Below are positions 18,579 to 30,018 of a stretch of 64,000 bases of DNA, piece after piece. The notes under the pieces were generated by a model. It was not told the DNA's origin. It ran no database searches and was given only the letters and a program-made list of their open reading frames with translations. Made by a program: the position numbers and the translations under genes. Source of the stretch: Burkholderiales bacterium (GTDB taxonomy: Bacteria > Pseudomonadota > Gammaproteobacteria > Burkholderiales > SG8-41); contig JAHCAI010000001.1 in the NCBI GenBank assembly GCA_019634975.1, positions 434,001 through 498,000 of the forward strand, written 5' to 3'. How positions within the stretch are numbered: the stretch's first letter is position 1; every line of letters begins with the position of its first letter.

Positions 18579-19747
18579 TGGGGGCGATACCGTTTTCCTA
18601 CACGCTGCGCAACCTGTGGACGCGCAGGCTCACGACGCTGCTGACCGCCGGCGGCATGGCGCTGGTGGTGTTCGTGTTTGCGGCGGTGCAGATGCTCGAT
18701 ACCGGCCTGCGCCAGTCGCTGATCGCCACCGGCCAGCCCGACAATGTGCATGTCACGCGCCGCGGCGCCGGCGCGGAGATTTCGAGCATCGTCGAGCGCG
18801 CGCAGGCGGCAGTCGTCGAAACGCAGCCGGAAATCGCGATCGGCGCCGGCGGGCTCGGTCTGGTGTCCAAGGAGGCGGTGGTGCTGATCACGCTGCCCAA
18901 GCGCGACTCCGGGGTGGCCACCAATGTCACCGCCCGCGGCATCGGCGCCGCGGGCTTCGAACTGCGGCCGCAGCTGCGCATCATCGAGGGCCGCGCTTTC
19001 CGTCCCGGCGCATCCGAGGTCATCGTCGGCGCCAGCCTCGCGCGGCGTTTCGACGGCGCTGCCGTGGGTTCGCAGCTGCGCTTCGGCGGCCGCGAGTGGC
19101 AGGTGGTCGGACATTTCGAGGCCCGCGGCTCGGCCTATGACTCCGAGGTCTGGGGCGATGCCGGGCAGCTGCAGCAGGCGTTCCGCCGCAATGCCTGGTC
19201 TTCGGTGGTCGCGCGCCTGGCCGATCCCGCGCAGCTGCCGGCGCTGAAGGCGCGGCTGGAGGGCGATCCGCGGCTGACGCTGGATGTGCGCTCCGAGCGC
19301 GAGTTCTTCGAGGAGCAGTCGAAGGCGCTGTCGAATTTCATCAGCTACCTCGGCCTGACGCTGTCGGTGATCTTTTCCGTGGGCGCGATGATCGGCGCTG
19401 CGATCACCATGTATGCCGCGGTGGCCAACCGCACGGCGGAGATCGGCACGCTGCGTGCGCTGGGCTTCCGCCGCTCGAGCATCCTCGCCGGATTCCTGCT
19501 GGAGGCGGTGCTGCTGGGGCTCGCCGGCGGCATCTGCGGCGTGGCGCTGGCCTCGCTGATGCAGTTCATCCAGATTTCGACGCTGAACTGGCAGTCCTTC
19601 TCCGAACTGGCCTTCAGCTTCACGCTGACGCCGCGGATCGTTGTTGCCTCAATGCTGTTCGCCGTGCTGATGGGGCTGGTCGGAGGGTTCCTGCCGGCCG
19701 TGCGCGCGGCGCGGCTGGGCATCGTCGACGCGCTGCGCGCCGCCTGA
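18575..19747 (+). CDS. ABC transporter permease, FtsX-like (second copy)
   Basis: A 390-residue paralogue of the preceding permease with the same topology: one N-terminal helix, a large periplasmic domain and three C-terminal helices (YLGLTLSVIFSVGAMIGAAI; RTAEIGTLRALGF). Separate permeases rather than one MacB fusion suggest a heterodimer. The gene starts in ATGA overlap with the first permease and closes the operon; a convergent NUDIX gene follows after 6 nt. Confidence 0.9.
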   Translation: MMGAIPFSYTLRNLWTRRLTTLLTAGGMALVVFVFAAVQMLDTGLRQSLIATGQPDNVHVTRRGAGAEISSIVERAQAAVVETQPEIAIGAGGLGLVSKEAVVLITLPKRDSGVATNVTARGIGAAGFELRPQLRIIEGRAFRPGASEVIVGASLARRFDGAAVGSQLRFGGREWQVVGHFEARGSAYDSEVWGDAGQLQQAFRRNAWSSVVARLADPAQLPALKARLEGDPRLTLDVRSEREFFEEQSKALSNFISYLGLTLSVIFSVGAMIGAAITMYAAVANRTAEIGTLRALGFRRSSILAGFLLEAVLLGLAGGICGVALASLMQFIQISTLNWQSFSELAFSFTLTPRIVVASMLFAVLMGLVGGFLPAVRAARLGIVDALRAA

Positions 19748-19753
19748 GCGCGC

Positions 19754-20299
19754 TCAGGACTTCACCGGCGCGCGTTCTATGGTGCCGAGGTGGAAGCGGT
19801 ATTCGCCGGCCGCGCGGTCGGCGTAATAGTGGGTCAGCGTGTTGCGCACGGTGGCGAAGGCGAGCTGTTCCCAGGGGATGTCCGCTTCCTCGAACAGGCG
19901 CACGTCCAGGCTTTCGCTGCCGGCGCTGAAGTCGAGGTCGAGCAGGCGCGCGCGGAACAGGATGTAGACCTGGTTGATGTGCGGGATGTTATACATCGCG
20001 TAGAGCGGCCCGATCTCGACCCGGGCATTGGCTTCTTCCAGCGTTTCGCGGGCCGCGCCCTGGGCCGTGGTCTCGCCGTTTTCCATGAAGCCGGCAGGCA
20101 CTGTCCACAGTCCGTGGCGCGGCTCGATCGCGCGGCGGCAGAGCAGGATGCGGTCTTCCCACTCGGCAATGCAGCCGACGATCATTTTCGGATTCTGGTA
20201 ATGGATGGTGCCGCAGGCGTCGCAGACGTGGCGCGGCAGCGTGTCGCCGGCGGGAATCCTGTGCGCGACGGCAGCGCCGCAATTGCTGCAGAACTTCAT
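19754..20299 (-). CDS. NUDIX hydrolase with zinc ribbon (NudC-like)
   Basis: A 181-residue hydrolase. A zinc ribbon (FCSNCGAAV with CDACGTIHYQNPK) precedes the Nudix box GFMENGETTAQGAARETLEEA, which fits GX5EX7REUXEEXGU with Ala in place of the last Gly. The protein probably hydrolyses a nucleoside diphosphate derivative such as ADP-ribose, FAD or NADH in the cytosol. It is shorter than E. coli NudC and closer to the small zinc-ribbon Nudix proteins of proteobacteria. Confidence 0.87.
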   Translation of the reverse strand: MKFCSNCGAAVAHRIPAGDTLPRHVCDACGTIHYQNPKMIVGCIAEWEDRILLCRRAIEPRHGLWTVPAGFMENGETTAQGAARETLEEANARVEIGPLYAMYNIPHINQVYILFRARLLDLDFSAGSESLDVRLFEEADIPWEQLAFATVRNTLTHYYADRAAGEYRFHLGTIERAPVKS

Positions 20300-20347
20300 G
20301 GTCTTGGTCCGGTGGGTGGTGCGTAACTATACGGCAAGAAGGCGGCC

Positions 20348-21466
20348 TCAGTCCGCCTTGAAGGGCGTGCGCGCGGCGAGCTCGCGGCTGTGCGCCTCCA
20401 TCAGCCCGGCCTCGCGGTCGAGGAATCGCTCCACTGCCGAGGCGAACTCCGGGCGGGCCAGCCAGTGGGCCGACTGCGTGGCCACCGGCAGCAGGCCTCG
20501 CGCCATCTTGTGCTCGCCCTGGGCGCCGCCCTCGAAAATGGCCAGTCCGCGCGCGATCGCGTACTCGATGCCCTGGTAATAGCAGGCTTCGAAATGCAGC
20601 AGCGGGTGATGCTCGATGGCGCCCCAGTGGCGACCGCAGACGCGGCGGTCATCGCGCACCAGCAGCGAGGCGGCGATCGGGCGGTCTCCGTGCAGCGCCT
20701 GGATCATCACCAGGTTCTGCGGCATCTCGGCGCCGATGCGCAGGAAGAACTCGAGGTTGAGGTAGGGCGAGGAGTGGTGTTCGCGGTAGGTCTGGCGGTA
20801 GCAGCGCGAGAAGAAGCGCCAGTCCTCCACGCTGATGGCCTTGCCCTCCAGCCAGCGGAAACCGATGCCGGCTTCGCGCACGCGGCGCCGCTCCTGGCGG
20901 ATTTTCTTGCGCTTGTCGTGGCTCAGGCGGGCGAGGAAGTCGTCGAAATCGGCGTAGCCCCGGTTGTGCCAGTGGAACTGCCGGCCCTGGCGCAGCATGA
21001 AACCCAGGCGGGTCAGGCACTCGAGGTCGGCGGCATCCGGAAACAGCACGTGCACCGAGGACGTGCCCGTCTGCCGGGCGAGTTCGAGGGCGCCCGCGGC
21101 CAGCAGTTCGCGGTGTTCCGGCTTGCCGGCCAGCAGCCTTGATCCGACCACGGGTGTGAAGGGCACCGCGCACAGCAGCTTGGGGTAGTACTCGAGGCCG
21201 TGGCGCTGGTAGGCATCGGCCCAGGCCCAGTCGAAGACATACTCGCCATAGGAATGGCTTTTCAGGTAGAGCGGCATTGCACCCGCCAGTGCGTCGCCGT
21301 CCTGCAGCAGCAGGTACTGCGGCGCCCAGCCGGTTTCGGGGCAGGCGCAGCCGGTGTCATGCAGCGCATGGAGGAAGGCGTGCCGCAGGAAGGGATCATC
21401 TCCGGCCAGCGCATCCCAGGAAGCCGGGTCCACGTCCTGCAGCGAGGAGACGACCTGCAGTTTCAC
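20348..21466 (-). CDS. FemAB-like GNAT protein (PF04339 family)
   Basis: A 372-residue protein of the family once called DUF482, related to FemAB peptidyl-/acyl-transferases. Recognisable parts are DPASWDALAGDDPFLRHAFL, SHSYGEYVFDWAWADAY, LSHDKRKKIRQERRRV and the end FEGGAQGEHKMARGL. The start is GTG at 21466, overlapping the TPR stop by 4 nt. The family often sits near proteobacterial lipid or peptidoglycan genes, but the substrate is not established. Probably cytosolic or membrane-associated. Confidence 0.82.
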   Translation of the reverse strand: MKLQVVSSLQDVDPASWDALAGDDPFLRHAFLHALHDTGCACPETGWAPQYLLLQDGDALAGAMPLYLKSHSYGEYVFDWAWADAYQRHGLEYYPKLLCAVPFTPVVGSRLLAGKPEHRELLAAGALELARQTGTSSVHVLFPDAADLECLTRLGFMLRQGRQFHWHNRGYADFDDFLARLSHDKRKKIRQERRRVREAGIGFRWLEGKAISVEDWRFFSRCYRQTYREHHSSPYLNLEFFLRIGAEMPQNLVMIQALHGDRPIAASLLVRDDRRVCGRHWGAIEHHPLLHFEACYYQGIEYAIARGLAIFEGGAQGEHKMARGLLPVATQSAHWLARPEFASAVERFLDREAGLMEAHSRELAARTPFKAD

Positions 21467-22035
21467 TGCAATTTGACGTCGTCCGGATGCTGGCCGGTGT
21501 CGCGGATCAAAAGGCGCGTCATCTGCGGATCAAATCCGGAGAGGTGGCGGATGATGCGGCGCACTTCCTGCAGGTTGCCCCGCGCGAACTGCACCATCGC
21601 GAGTTCCTGCCAGGCATAGGGATTCATCGGCTGCAGGTCCGCCGCCTTTTCGAAGGCCTTGACCGCACGCTCGAGCTCGCCGCGGCGACGGTGCACCAGC
21701 CCGAGTCCGAACCAGGCGCGGTCCAGGCTGCGCTTGAGTTCCACGGCCCGCTCGAAGCAGCGGATCGCCTCGGCATCCTGCTCTTGCTGCTGGCGCACGT
21801 AACCCTGGTTGAACCAGAGGTCGGCGTCATCGGGGGTGATCGCCAGCGCCTGGTCAAAGGCGGAGGCAGCGGCTTCCCAGTTGCGGCGTCCGGCCTCGAG
21901 GTAACCCATGCCGCCGGCGGCAAGCACGAAGCGGGGATTGGCCGCGAGCGCATCGCGGTAAGCGGCGATCGCTTCGTCCTGCCGGCGCAGCGCCAGCATC
22001 AGGCGCGCCCGGTAGTAATGCATCCAGTGCCGCAT
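21463..22035 (-). CDS. Tetratricopeptide repeat protein
   Basis: A 190-residue protein composed of about four TPR units between residues 1 and 160, for example AIAAYRDALAANPRFVLAAG, AASAFDQALAITPDDADLWF and AIRCFERAVELKRSLDRAWF. No signal peptide is visible, so it is probably a cytosolic scaffold. The 4-nt overlap with the downstream FemAB-like gene indicates translational coupling and perhaps a joint function. The start at 22035 has an alternative in-frame ATG five codons later. Confidence 0.83.
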   Translation of the reverse strand: MRHWMHYYRARLMLALRRQDEAIAAYRDALAANPRFVLAAGGMGYLEAGRRNWEAAASAFDQALAITPDDADLWFNQGYVRQQQEQDAEAIRCFERAVELKRSLDRAWFGLGLVHRRRGELERAVKAFEKAADLQPMNPYAWQELAMVQFARGNLQEVRRIIRHLSGFDPQMTRLLIRDTGQHPDDVKLQ

Positions 22036-22137
22036 GGAAGTTGCTTTCGGGAGTGCTTGTCCGGGACGGTTGGCAGGCGGGTTTTGACGGGCGCTTGGGC
22101 AGACGAGAACTGCGCGAGCCGATGATATATTAGCAAC

Positions 22138-23736
22138 ATGAAAATAGCGATTGCGCAGCTGAATGTCACCGTCGGCGATCTTGACGGCAACGCAGGCCGG
22201 ATCATCGAGGCGGCGGAGAAGGCGAAGTCACAGGGGGCAGGACTGTTGCTGACCACGGAGCTGGCGCTCTGCGGCTATCCTCCGGAAGACCTGCTGCTGC
22301 GCGACGATTTCTACGCAGCCTGCGACGTGGCGTTCCGGCGCATCCTCGCCGCAGTGCGCGGCATCACGCTGGTCCTGGGCCATCCCAGGCAGGCGGGCGA
22401 GCGCCACTACAACGCCGCCTCGGTGATCCGCGACGGGCAGGTGGTGGCGACCTACCTCAAGCGCACGCTGCCCAACTACACGGTGTTCGACGAGGAGCGC
22501 TATTTCGATTCCGGCGACGAACCCTGCGTGTTCGAGCACGAGGGCCTGCGCATCGGCATCAACATCTGCGCCGATGTCTGGGAGGAGCCCGCGGCGAAGG
22601 CGGCGCGCGAGTCGGGCGCGCAGCTCCTGCTGGTGCTCAATGCCTCGCCCTACCACATCAACAAGCAGCTGACCCGCCACGAGGTCGTGCGCGAGCGCGT
22701 CGGCAAGACCGGCATGTCGGTGATTTACGCCAACCAGGTCGGCGGCCAGGACGAGCTGGTGTTCGACGGCGCGTCCTTCGCGGTGGACGGCCGCGGCGAG
22801 CTGACCCACCAGCTGCCGGCCTTCCGTGAAGCGCTGGCGCTGGTCGAGGTCGTCAATGGCGTGCCGGTGAAGGGGGAAATCGCACCGGCGGTCTCGCTGG
22901 AGCAGGATGTCTATGCCGCGCTGACGCTGGGCGTGCGCGATTATGTCGGAAAGAACGGATTCCCCGGTGCGCTGCTCGGGCTGTCGGGCGGAATTGACTC
23001 CGCGCTGACGCTCGCCGTTGCGGTCGACGCGCTGGGAGCGGACAGGGTGCACGCGGTGATGATGCCCTCGCAGTACACTGCCGGGATGAGCAGCGAGGAT
23101 GCGAAAGCGCAGGCGCAGGCGATGGGCGCGCGTTACTCCGAGATCCCGATACGCCCGGTGTTCGACGCCTTCCGCACGGCGCTGGCCGGGCAGTTCCGGG
23201 GACTGAAGGAAGACGTCACGGAGGAGAACCTGCAGGCGCGCATCCGCGGCACGCTGCTGATGGCAATGTCCAACAAGACCGGCGCCATCGTGCTGACCAC
23301 CGGCAACAAGAGCGAGATGGGCACCGGCTATGCGACGCTCTACGGCGACATGGCGGGCGGCTTCGCGGTGCTGAAGGATCTGAAGAAGACGCTGGTCTAC
23401 CGCCTCGCCGAGTACCGCAATACGGTTTCGCCGGTGATTCCGCGGCGGGTCATCGAGCGCGCGCCGTCTGCCGAGCTGCGGCCCGACCAGAAGGACCAGG
23501 ACAGCCTGCCGCCGTACGACGTGCTCGATGCGATCATGGAGGCCTATGTCGAGCATTACCGCAGCCCGCAGGAAATCATTGCCCAGGGTTATGCGCCGGC
23601 CGATGTCGAGCGGGTGATCCGCCTGATCCGCGCCAGCGAATACAAGCGCCGTCAGGCGCCGGTGGGCATCCGCATCACCAGCCGCGGTTTCGGCAAGGAC
23701 TGGCGTTACCCGATCACCAACAAGTTCAGGCACTGA
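22138..23736 (+). CDS. nadE: Glutamine-dependent NAD+ synthetase
   Basis: A 532-residue two-domain enzyme that converts nicotinate adenine dinucleotide to NAD+ using glutamine nitrogen. The N-terminal nitrilase-type glutaminase shows the Glu-Lys-Cys triad in TTELALCGYPPEDLL, LKRTLPNYTVFDEERYF and INICADVWEE. The C-terminal ligase has the PP-loop LSGGIDSALTLAVA and the TTGNKSEMGTGYATLYGDMAGG block. No good Shine-Dalgarno lies before the ATG; TATATT lies close to it, so a very short or absent leader is possible. glnB follows on the same strand. Confidence 0.95.
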   Translation: MKIAIAQLNVTVGDLDGNAGRIIEAAEKAKSQGAGLLLTTELALCGYPPEDLLLRDDFYAACDVAFRRILAAVRGITLVLGHPRQAGERHYNAASVIRDGQVVATYLKRTLPNYTVFDEERYFDSGDEPCVFEHEGLRIGINICADVWEEPAAKAARESGAQLLLVLNASPYHINKQLTRHEVVRERVGKTGMSVIYANQVGGQDELVFDGASFAVDGRGELTHQLPAFREALALVEVVNGVPVKGEIAPAVSLEQDVYAALTLGVRDYVGKNGFPGALLGLSGGIDSALTLAVAVDALGADRVHAVMMPSQYTAGMSSEDAKAQAQAMGARYSEIPIRPVFDAFRTALAGQFRGLKEDVTEENLQARIRGTLLMAMSNKTGAIVLTTGNKSEMGTGYATLYGDMAGGFAVLKDLKKTLVYRLAEYRNTVSPVIPRRVIERAPSAELRPDQKDQDSLPPYDVLDAIMEAYVEHYRSPQEIIAQGYAPADVERVIRLIRASEYKRRQAPVGIRITSRGFGKDWRYPITNKFRH

Positions 23737-24141
<405 letters not shown>

Positions 24142-24157
24142 GGCCGGCTGCCGCCGC

Positions 24158-24772
24158 CTAGCTTTTTCCTTTTCTCTTCGCGGCGCACCCCAAGGGGACT
24201 TGCTTCGCGGCGCGCAGGAGCACCAGCACGGCGCCGCTGCCGCCGTCATTGCGCGGCGCCTGACAGCAGGCGAGCACCTCGTCGCGCTGGGCCAGCCAGC
24301 CCGACAGCTTCTTCTTCAGCACGGGTTCGCGGTTGGGGGAGCGCAGTCCCTTGCCGTGGACAATGCGCACGCAGCGCAGCCCGTCGCGCAGGCAGCGCGC
24401 GAGGAATTCCGCGGTGAGCGCACGCGCCTCGGCAGCCGTGTGGCCGTGCAGGTCGAGATGGGCCTGCACCACCCAGTGGCCGCGGCGCAATTTCCGGAGG
24501 TGTTCGCGGGGGATGCCGTCGCGCAGGAACTGCAGTTCCTCGCCGTCTTCCAGCCCCAGTTCCCAGGCCGGATTGTCGCTGAGGGAGTCGCGCAGCGCAG
24601 CGCGCTCGTCGAGTTGCCGTTGAACCGCAACCGAACGCGGCCGTGGCCGCGCCAGTTTTGCACGGTTGACCGGTGGCAGTGGAATCACCCCTTGCAGCGC
24701 CTCCCGCAGCAGGGGGTCTTCAGGCGCGGCGGGTGCAGGCGGGGCGGCCGGGCGTGGGCGCAGGCGCTTCAC
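24158..24772 (-). CDS. Smr/MutS2-C domain protein (putative endonuclease, SmrB-like)
   Basis: A 204-residue protein starting with GTG. It has a basic N-terminus, a central linker and a C-terminal Smr domain with HLDLHGHTAAEARALTAEFL and RIVHGKGLRSP, whose LDLHG and HGKG motifs are catalytic or nucleic-acid-binding in the family. SmrB in E. coli cleaves mRNA between collided ribosomes. The gene lies 21 nt after trxB on the same strand and may be cotranscribed. Confidence 0.86.
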   Translation of the reverse strand: MKRLRPRPAAPPAPAAPEDPLLREALQGVIPLPPVNRAKLARPRPRSVAVQRQLDERAALRDSLSDNPAWELGLEDGEELQFLRDGIPREHLRKLRRGHWVVQAHLDLHGHTAAEARALTAEFLARCLRDGLRCVRIVHGKGLRSPNREPVLKKKLSGWLAQRDEVLACCQAPRNDGGSGAVLVLLRAAKQVPLGCAAKRKGKS

Positions 24773-24793
24773 GCGGTACCCCGCCCTGCGGCC

Positions 24794-25759
<966 letters not shown>

Positions 25760-25867
25760 CTACGTTTGCGCTGGAAAGAGATGCGGATTGAAAAGGGGAA
25801 TGTAGCAGTTAACCGACCGCCTTGCGACCCGCCGGAGTGCCGGCAAGCGCGGGGACATGACGAATCC

Positions 25868-25882
25868 TTGCCATTCTGGCAA
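25868..25882. promoter_or_regulatory. Palindrome TTGCC-N5-GGCAA in the trxB/crp gap
   Basis: TTGCCATTCTGGCAA is a perfect 5+5 bp palindrome located between divergent trxB and the Crp/Fnr-type gene. The spacing and TTG/CAA ends resemble Crp/Fnr half-sites, so it may be an autoregulatory operator. Confidence 0.4.
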
Positions 25883-25941
25883 CATGGGAATATACGTCCG
25901 TCATTCGGCGGGCTGACTTGCGCAGAACAGTGACCATTCGC

Positions 25942-26628
25942 ATGCCTGCTTCCGTCTCGCTCAATCCGCAAATCCTGAAGTCGGTGCCGCTGTTTTCCTC
26001 GTTCTCCGACGAGCAGATCGCCACCGTGGCCTCCTGGGGGCAGCATCGCAGCTACCCCCGCGGGTCCGCGATCCTGCGTGCCGGCGAAGAGACGGACGGC
26101 CTTTACATCATCCTGTCCGGGCGGGTGAAGGTGCTGATTCCGGACGACGAGGGACATGAAGTCATTCTCAGCGTCATGGGTGCCCAGGAGTTCGTCGGCG
26201 AGATGGGACTCCTCGACGGCTTGCCCAGCTCCGCCACGGTGGAAGCCCTTGAGCCCTGCGAGATCGTGCGGCTGCCGCGCACAGCCTTTCTGTCCTGCCT
26301 GCAGGGCAACAGCGAGGTGGCGATGCTGGTGCTGCGCAACCTGGTCAAGCGCCTGCGCGAAGCGGACCGCAAGATCGAGAGCCTGGCGCTGATTGATGTG
26401 TATGGCCGGGTGGCGCGCCTGATCATCGACATGGCCGAACATATTGACGGGCAATGGGTGGTGCCGAAGGCACCGCCCAAGCAGGAGATTGCCCGCATGA
26501 TCGGCGCCTCGCGCGAGATGGTCAGCCGGGTGGTGAAAGATCTGCAGGAAAAGCATCTGATCCGCGCCGAAAAGCGCAAGATTTTCGTGCTCGACCGCGA
26601 TTCGATGGCCCATCGCGGCTCGGCTTGA
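25942..26628 (+). CDS. Crp/Fnr family transcriptional regulator
   Basis: A 228-residue regulator (236 with an upstream TTG at 25918). The cyclic-nucleotide-binding-type beta barrel spans about 20-135 (LFSSFSDEQIATVASWG; GSAILRAGEETDGLYII; GLYIILSGRVKVLI; EFVGEMGLLDGLPSSATVEA). A dimerisation helix follows and the winged helix is KQEIARMIGASREMVSRVVKDLQEKHL. No Fnr-type cysteine cluster is visible, so it is not a 4Fe-4S oxygen sensor. It sits where lrp lies in gammaproteobacteria, between trxB and ftsK. The ligand is unknown. Confidence 0.9.
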   Translation: MPASVSLNPQILKSVPLFSSFSDEQIATVASWGQHRSYPRGSAILRAGEETDGLYIILSGRVKVLIPDDEGHEVILSVMGAQEFVGEMGLLDGLPSSATVEALEPCEIVRLPRTAFLSCLQGNSEVAMLVLRNLVKRLREADRKIESLALIDVYGRVARLIIDMAEHIDGQWVVPKAPPKQEIARMIGASREMVSRVVKDLQEKHLIRAEKRKIFVLDRDSMAHRGSA

Positions 26629-26845
26629 CGGGATTGGTCGGCAAGTGAGGGCATGCTGCCGCGGTCGGGGCGGTGCGGTTTGCCCCGTCACGTGATTTTT
26701 CTCACGTTTTCAGTGTCCTGCGTGGCGGGATCGGCGCGGGGAGACGGCCGATTCCGTGCACTTGTGGTATAAAAATGAACTTGTCAGGAATGACATTCCA
26801 ACGCATCGCCAGCGCGGTTCCGAAAGCGCTGAAAGGGGGCTGATC

Positions 26846-27547
26846 ATGATGTCGACCAAATGGCTGCTGCATACCGTTGCCGGCGCGGCTTTCGCTCTGT
26901 TTGCTGCCGGTGCCTGGGCGGCGGGCGCCGGAGTCGTCACCCATCTGAGCGGAACGATGTCGGTGCAGCGCCCCGACGGCTCGGTGCGCATCCTGTCCCA
27001 GAAATCCGAGGTCCAGCCCGGCGACGTGCTGACCACCCAGCGCGACAGTTACGCGCAGATCAACTTCTCCGACGGCAGCGCGGCCACCATGCGCCCGAAC
27101 ACCACCATGAAGCTGGAGGCCTACTCCTTCAACAAGGACGCGCCGCAGAATGACGGCATGTTCATGCGCCTGCTCAAAGGCGGTCTGCGCACGGTGACCG
27201 GCCTGATCGGCAAGCGCGGCAACCAGGATGCCTACAAGATCGGCACCTCGACGGCCACCATCGGTATCCGCGGCTCCTCAGGCGATACCGTGGCCTGCCA
27301 GTCGGATTGCGGCAATCTGGAGCCGGGCACCTACCACACGACCTACACCGGCAGCTACATCATGCAAACCCAGGGCGGCAGCCAGATCGTCAATGAAGGA
27401 CAGTTCGGCTTTGCGCAGGACCCGAACAAGCCGCCGGTGCTGCTGCCCGGCGATCCCGGACTCAACCTCGGTCAGCTGCCGTTCACGCTGGGCATCGGCG
27501 GCGGCCCGATCGGCGGTGGCGGCGGCCAGGAATGCATCGTGCGCTGA
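26846..27547 (+). CDS. FecR domain-containing secreted protein
   Basis: A 233-residue exported protein. ATG 26846 (or 26849) follows GAAAGGGGGC and gives a signal peptide ending in AAGAWAAG. The FecR core spans about 30-140 (VTHLSGTMSVQRPDGSVRIL; GDVLTTQRDSYAQINFSDGS; TATIGIRGSSGDT). There is no membrane helix and no sigma-factor partner, so this is not a classic anti-sigma FecR. A Cys pair appears in VACQSDCGN. The C-terminus is rich in Gly/Pro and ends ECIVR. The role is unknown; similar stand-alone FecR proteins are periplasmic or surface-associated. A strong terminator follows. Confidence 0.85.
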   Translation: MMSTKWLLHTVAGAAFALFAAGAWAAGAGVVTHLSGTMSVQRPDGSVRILSQKSEVQPGDVLTTQRDSYAQINFSDGSAATMRPNTTMKLEAYSFNKDAPQNDGMFMRLLKGGLRTVTGLIGKRGNQDAYKIGTSTATIGIRGSSGDTVACQSDCGNLEPGTYHTTYTGSYIMQTQGGSQIVNEGQFGFAQDPNKPPVLLPGDPGLNLGQLPFTLGIGGGPIGGGGGQECIVR

Positions 27548-27570
27548 TCGCCGCGCCCCGTCCTTCCCAG

Positions 27571-27598
27571 ACCCCGCCTTACGGCGGGGTTTGTTTTT
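27571..27598 (+). terminator. Rho-independent terminator after the FecR gene
   Basis: ACCCCGCC and GGCGGGGT form a perfect 8-bp stem with a 4-nt loop, followed by TTGTTTTT. It separates the FecR gene from ftsK. Confidence 0.88.
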
Positions 27599-27684
27599 CG
27601 GGGTGCCGCGACCGCCCGCGCAGTGTGCATCACTTATAATCCAGCGGATTCGCTTATTGCATGAAAAACTGACGATTACGCCTG

Positions 27685-29985
27685 ATGCCGGCTGCAGAAA
27701 AATCCACTCAAGCCAAGGCTGCGCCCAATCCGCTGCCGCCGAAACTGGCGGCGCTGGTGCGTGAATCCTGGTGGCTCGCATTCCTCGCCGGCGCGCTCTA
27801 CCTGCTGCTGGTCCTGTTCACCTTCCGCAAGGGCGATCCGGGCTGGTCCCATAGCGTTGCAACCGAACAGGTCGGCAATGCCGGAGGCCTGATCGGCGCA
27901 TATGTTGCCGACCTGATGCTGTTCATGTTCGGGCTGTCGGCCTACTGGTGGGTGGTGCTGTGCGCCGCCCTTGTGCGCTGGAGTTTCCGCCGCATCGAGG
28001 CGGTTCCCGAGACCGACCGCCGCTCCCAGGTGGTGATGCTGATCGGGTTTCTGGTGCTGCTGGCTGCGAGCAGCGGCATCGAATCGTTGCGGCTGCACAG
28101 CCTGAGCGCCGCACTGCCCGGCGACCCCGGCGGCGTCCTCGGGGCACTGGCCGGCAACGGGCTTGCAGCGGTCGCCGGTTTCACCGGTGCGACGCTGCTG
28201 CTGCTGGTGTTGCTGGCGGCCGGATTCAGCCTGTTCACCGGCGTCTCCTGGTTGACCGTCATCGAGCGCGTCGGCGAATGGTCGGAACGGTTCTACGCCT
28301 TCGTCATGGCCAAGATGCAGGAGCGCGCCGACCGCAGGGCCGGAGCGGAGGCCGCGGTGGCGCGCGAGGACGCGGTGGAGGACACCAAGCGCCGGATCGA
28401 GATCCGCGAGCCCGTGCGCATCGAGCCGCCGCCCGTCGAGATCCCGAAGTCGGCAAGAGTGGAGCGGGAGAAGCAGGTGCCGCTGTTCGGCGACCTGCCC
28501 GACACGCTGCTGCCGCCGCTGGGCCTGCTGGACCCGGCAGACACCAACGTCGAGACCGTCTCCGCCGACACCCTGGAATTCACCTCGCGGCTGATCGAGA
28601 AGAAGCTGCTCGACTTTGGCGTCGAGGTGAAGGTCATCGCGGCCTATCCGGGGCCGGTGGTCACGCGCTTCGAAATCGAGCCGGCAGTCGGGGTCAAGGG
28701 CAGCCAGATCATCAACCTGGTGCGCGACCTCGCACGCGCGCTGTCGGTGATGAGCATCCGCGTGGTGGAGACCATACCCGGCAAGAGTTGCATGGGACTG
28801 GAGATACCCAATCCCAAGCGCCAGGTGGTGCGGTTGTCGGAAATCCTGAGCTCGCAAGTCTATGCCGACATGGGGTCGCCGCTGACGCTGGCGCTGGGCA
28901 AGGACATCGCCGGCCACCCGGTGGTGGCCGACCTCGCGCGCATGCCGCACCTGCTGGTTGCCGGCACCACCGGCTCGGGCAAGTCGGTGGCGATCAATGC
29001 GATGATCCTGTCGCTGCTCTACAAGGCGCCGCCGTCACAGGTGCGGCTGATCCTGGTCGATCCGAAGATGCTCGAGCTCTCGGTGTACGAGGGCATTCCG
29101 CATCTGCTGGCGCCGGTGGTCACCGACATGCGCCAGGCGGCCAATGCCCTGAACTGGTGCGTGGGCGAGATGGAGCGCCGCTACAAGCTGATGTCGGCGA
29201 TGGGCGTACGCAACATGGCCGGTTTCAACCAGAAGGTGCGCGACGCCGAGAAGAAAAAGACGCCGCTGATGAACCCGATTGCCTCGACCCCTGACAACCC
29301 GGTGCCATTGGTGGAAATGGCGCTGATCGTCGTGGTCATCGACGAACTGGCCGACCTGATGATGGTGGTCGGAAAGAAAATCGAGGAACTGATAGCACGG
29401 CTAGCGCAGAAGGCGAGGGCGGCAGGCATCCACCTGATCCTCGCCACCCAGCGGCCCTCGGTCGACGTGATCACCGGCCTGATCAAGGCCAACATCCCGT
29501 CACGCATTGCCTTCCAGGTTTCGGCCAAGGTTGACTCGCGGACCATCCTTGACCAGATGGGCGCCGAGGCGTTGCTGGGCCAGGGCGACATGCTGTTCCT
29601 GCCGCCGGGCCAGGGGTACACCCAGCGCGTGCACGGCGCCTTCGTCGATGACCAGGAGGTGCACAAGGTCGTCGAGCACCTGAAGAGCCTGGCGCAGCCG
29701 CAATACATCGACGAAATCCTGGAAAGCCCGGAAGTCTCCGAGGAGAGCGGCATCGAGGGTGGCGAGGGTGGCGGCGAGGCCGATCCGCTCTACGACCAGG
29801 CTGTCGCCATTGTGCTGAAGACGCGGCGGCCGTCGATTTCACTGGTGCAGCGCCACCTGCGCATCGGCTACAACCGGGCGGCGCGCCTGATCGAGCAGAT
29901 GGAGCGTTCCGGACTGGTGTCGCCGATGCAGTCCAACGGCAACCGCGAAGTGCTGGCGCCGGCGTCAGCCTCGGATGAGAGCTGA
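27685..29985 (+). CDS. ftsK: DNA translocase FtsK
   Basis: A 766-residue translocase that couples cell division to chromosome dimer resolution. Four N-terminal membrane helices (about residues 30-190) anchor it at the septum, followed by a linker and the RecA-like motor. Walker A is [14 protein letters not shown] near 430 and Walker B is [16 protein letters not shown]. The gamma winged-helix ([29 protein letters not shown]) is complete, so KOPS-guided translocation and XerCD activation are expected. A possible -10 box TATAAT lies at 27635-27640. It heads a unit with the BamE-like, lolA and rarA genes. Confidence 0.96.
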   Translation: MPAAEKSTQAKAAPNPLPPKLAALVRESWWLAFLAGALYLLLVLFTFRKGDPGWSHSVATEQVGNAGGLIGAYVADLMLFMFGLSAYWWVVLCAALVRWSFRRIEAVPETDRRSQVVMLIGFLVLLAASSGIESLRLHSLSAALPGDPGGVLGALAGNGLAAVAGFTGATLLLLVLLAAGFSLFTGVSWLTVIERVGEWSERFYAFVMAKMQERADRRAGAEAAVAREDAVEDTKRRIEIREPVRIEPPPVEIPKSARVEREKQVPLFGDLPDTLLPPLGLLDPADTNVETVSADTLEFTSRLIEKKLLDFGVEVKVIAAYPGPVVTRFEIEPAVGVKGSQIINLVRDLARALSVMSIRVVETIPGKSCMGLEIPNPKRQVVRLSEILSSQVYADMGSPLTLALGKDIAGHPVVADLARMPHLLVAGTTGSGKSVAINAMILSLLYKAPPSQVRLILVDPKMLELSVYEGIPHLLAPVVTDMRQAANALNWCVGEMERRYKLMSAMGVRNMAGFNQKVRDAEKKKTPLMNPIASTPDNPVPLVEMALIVVVIDELADLMMVVGKKIEELIARLAQKARAAGIHLILATQRPSVDVITGLIKANIPSRIAFQVSAKVDSRTILDQMGAEALLGQGDMLFLPPGQGYTQRVHGAFVDDQEVHKVVEHLKSLAQPQYIDEILESPEVSEESGIEGGEGGGEADPLYDQAVAIVLKTRRPSISLVQRHLRIGYNRAARLIEQMERSGLVSPMQSNGNREVLAPASASDES

Positions 29986-30018
29986 GCGGCACAAACTTTT
30001 TGCGGCGCGGGGAGTCTG

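Noticed and set aside
26846..27547. A FecI/FecR-type anti-sigma regulator
   Set aside because: There is a cleavable signal peptide, no membrane helix and no sigma factor gene nearby. Only the FecR domain is shared.
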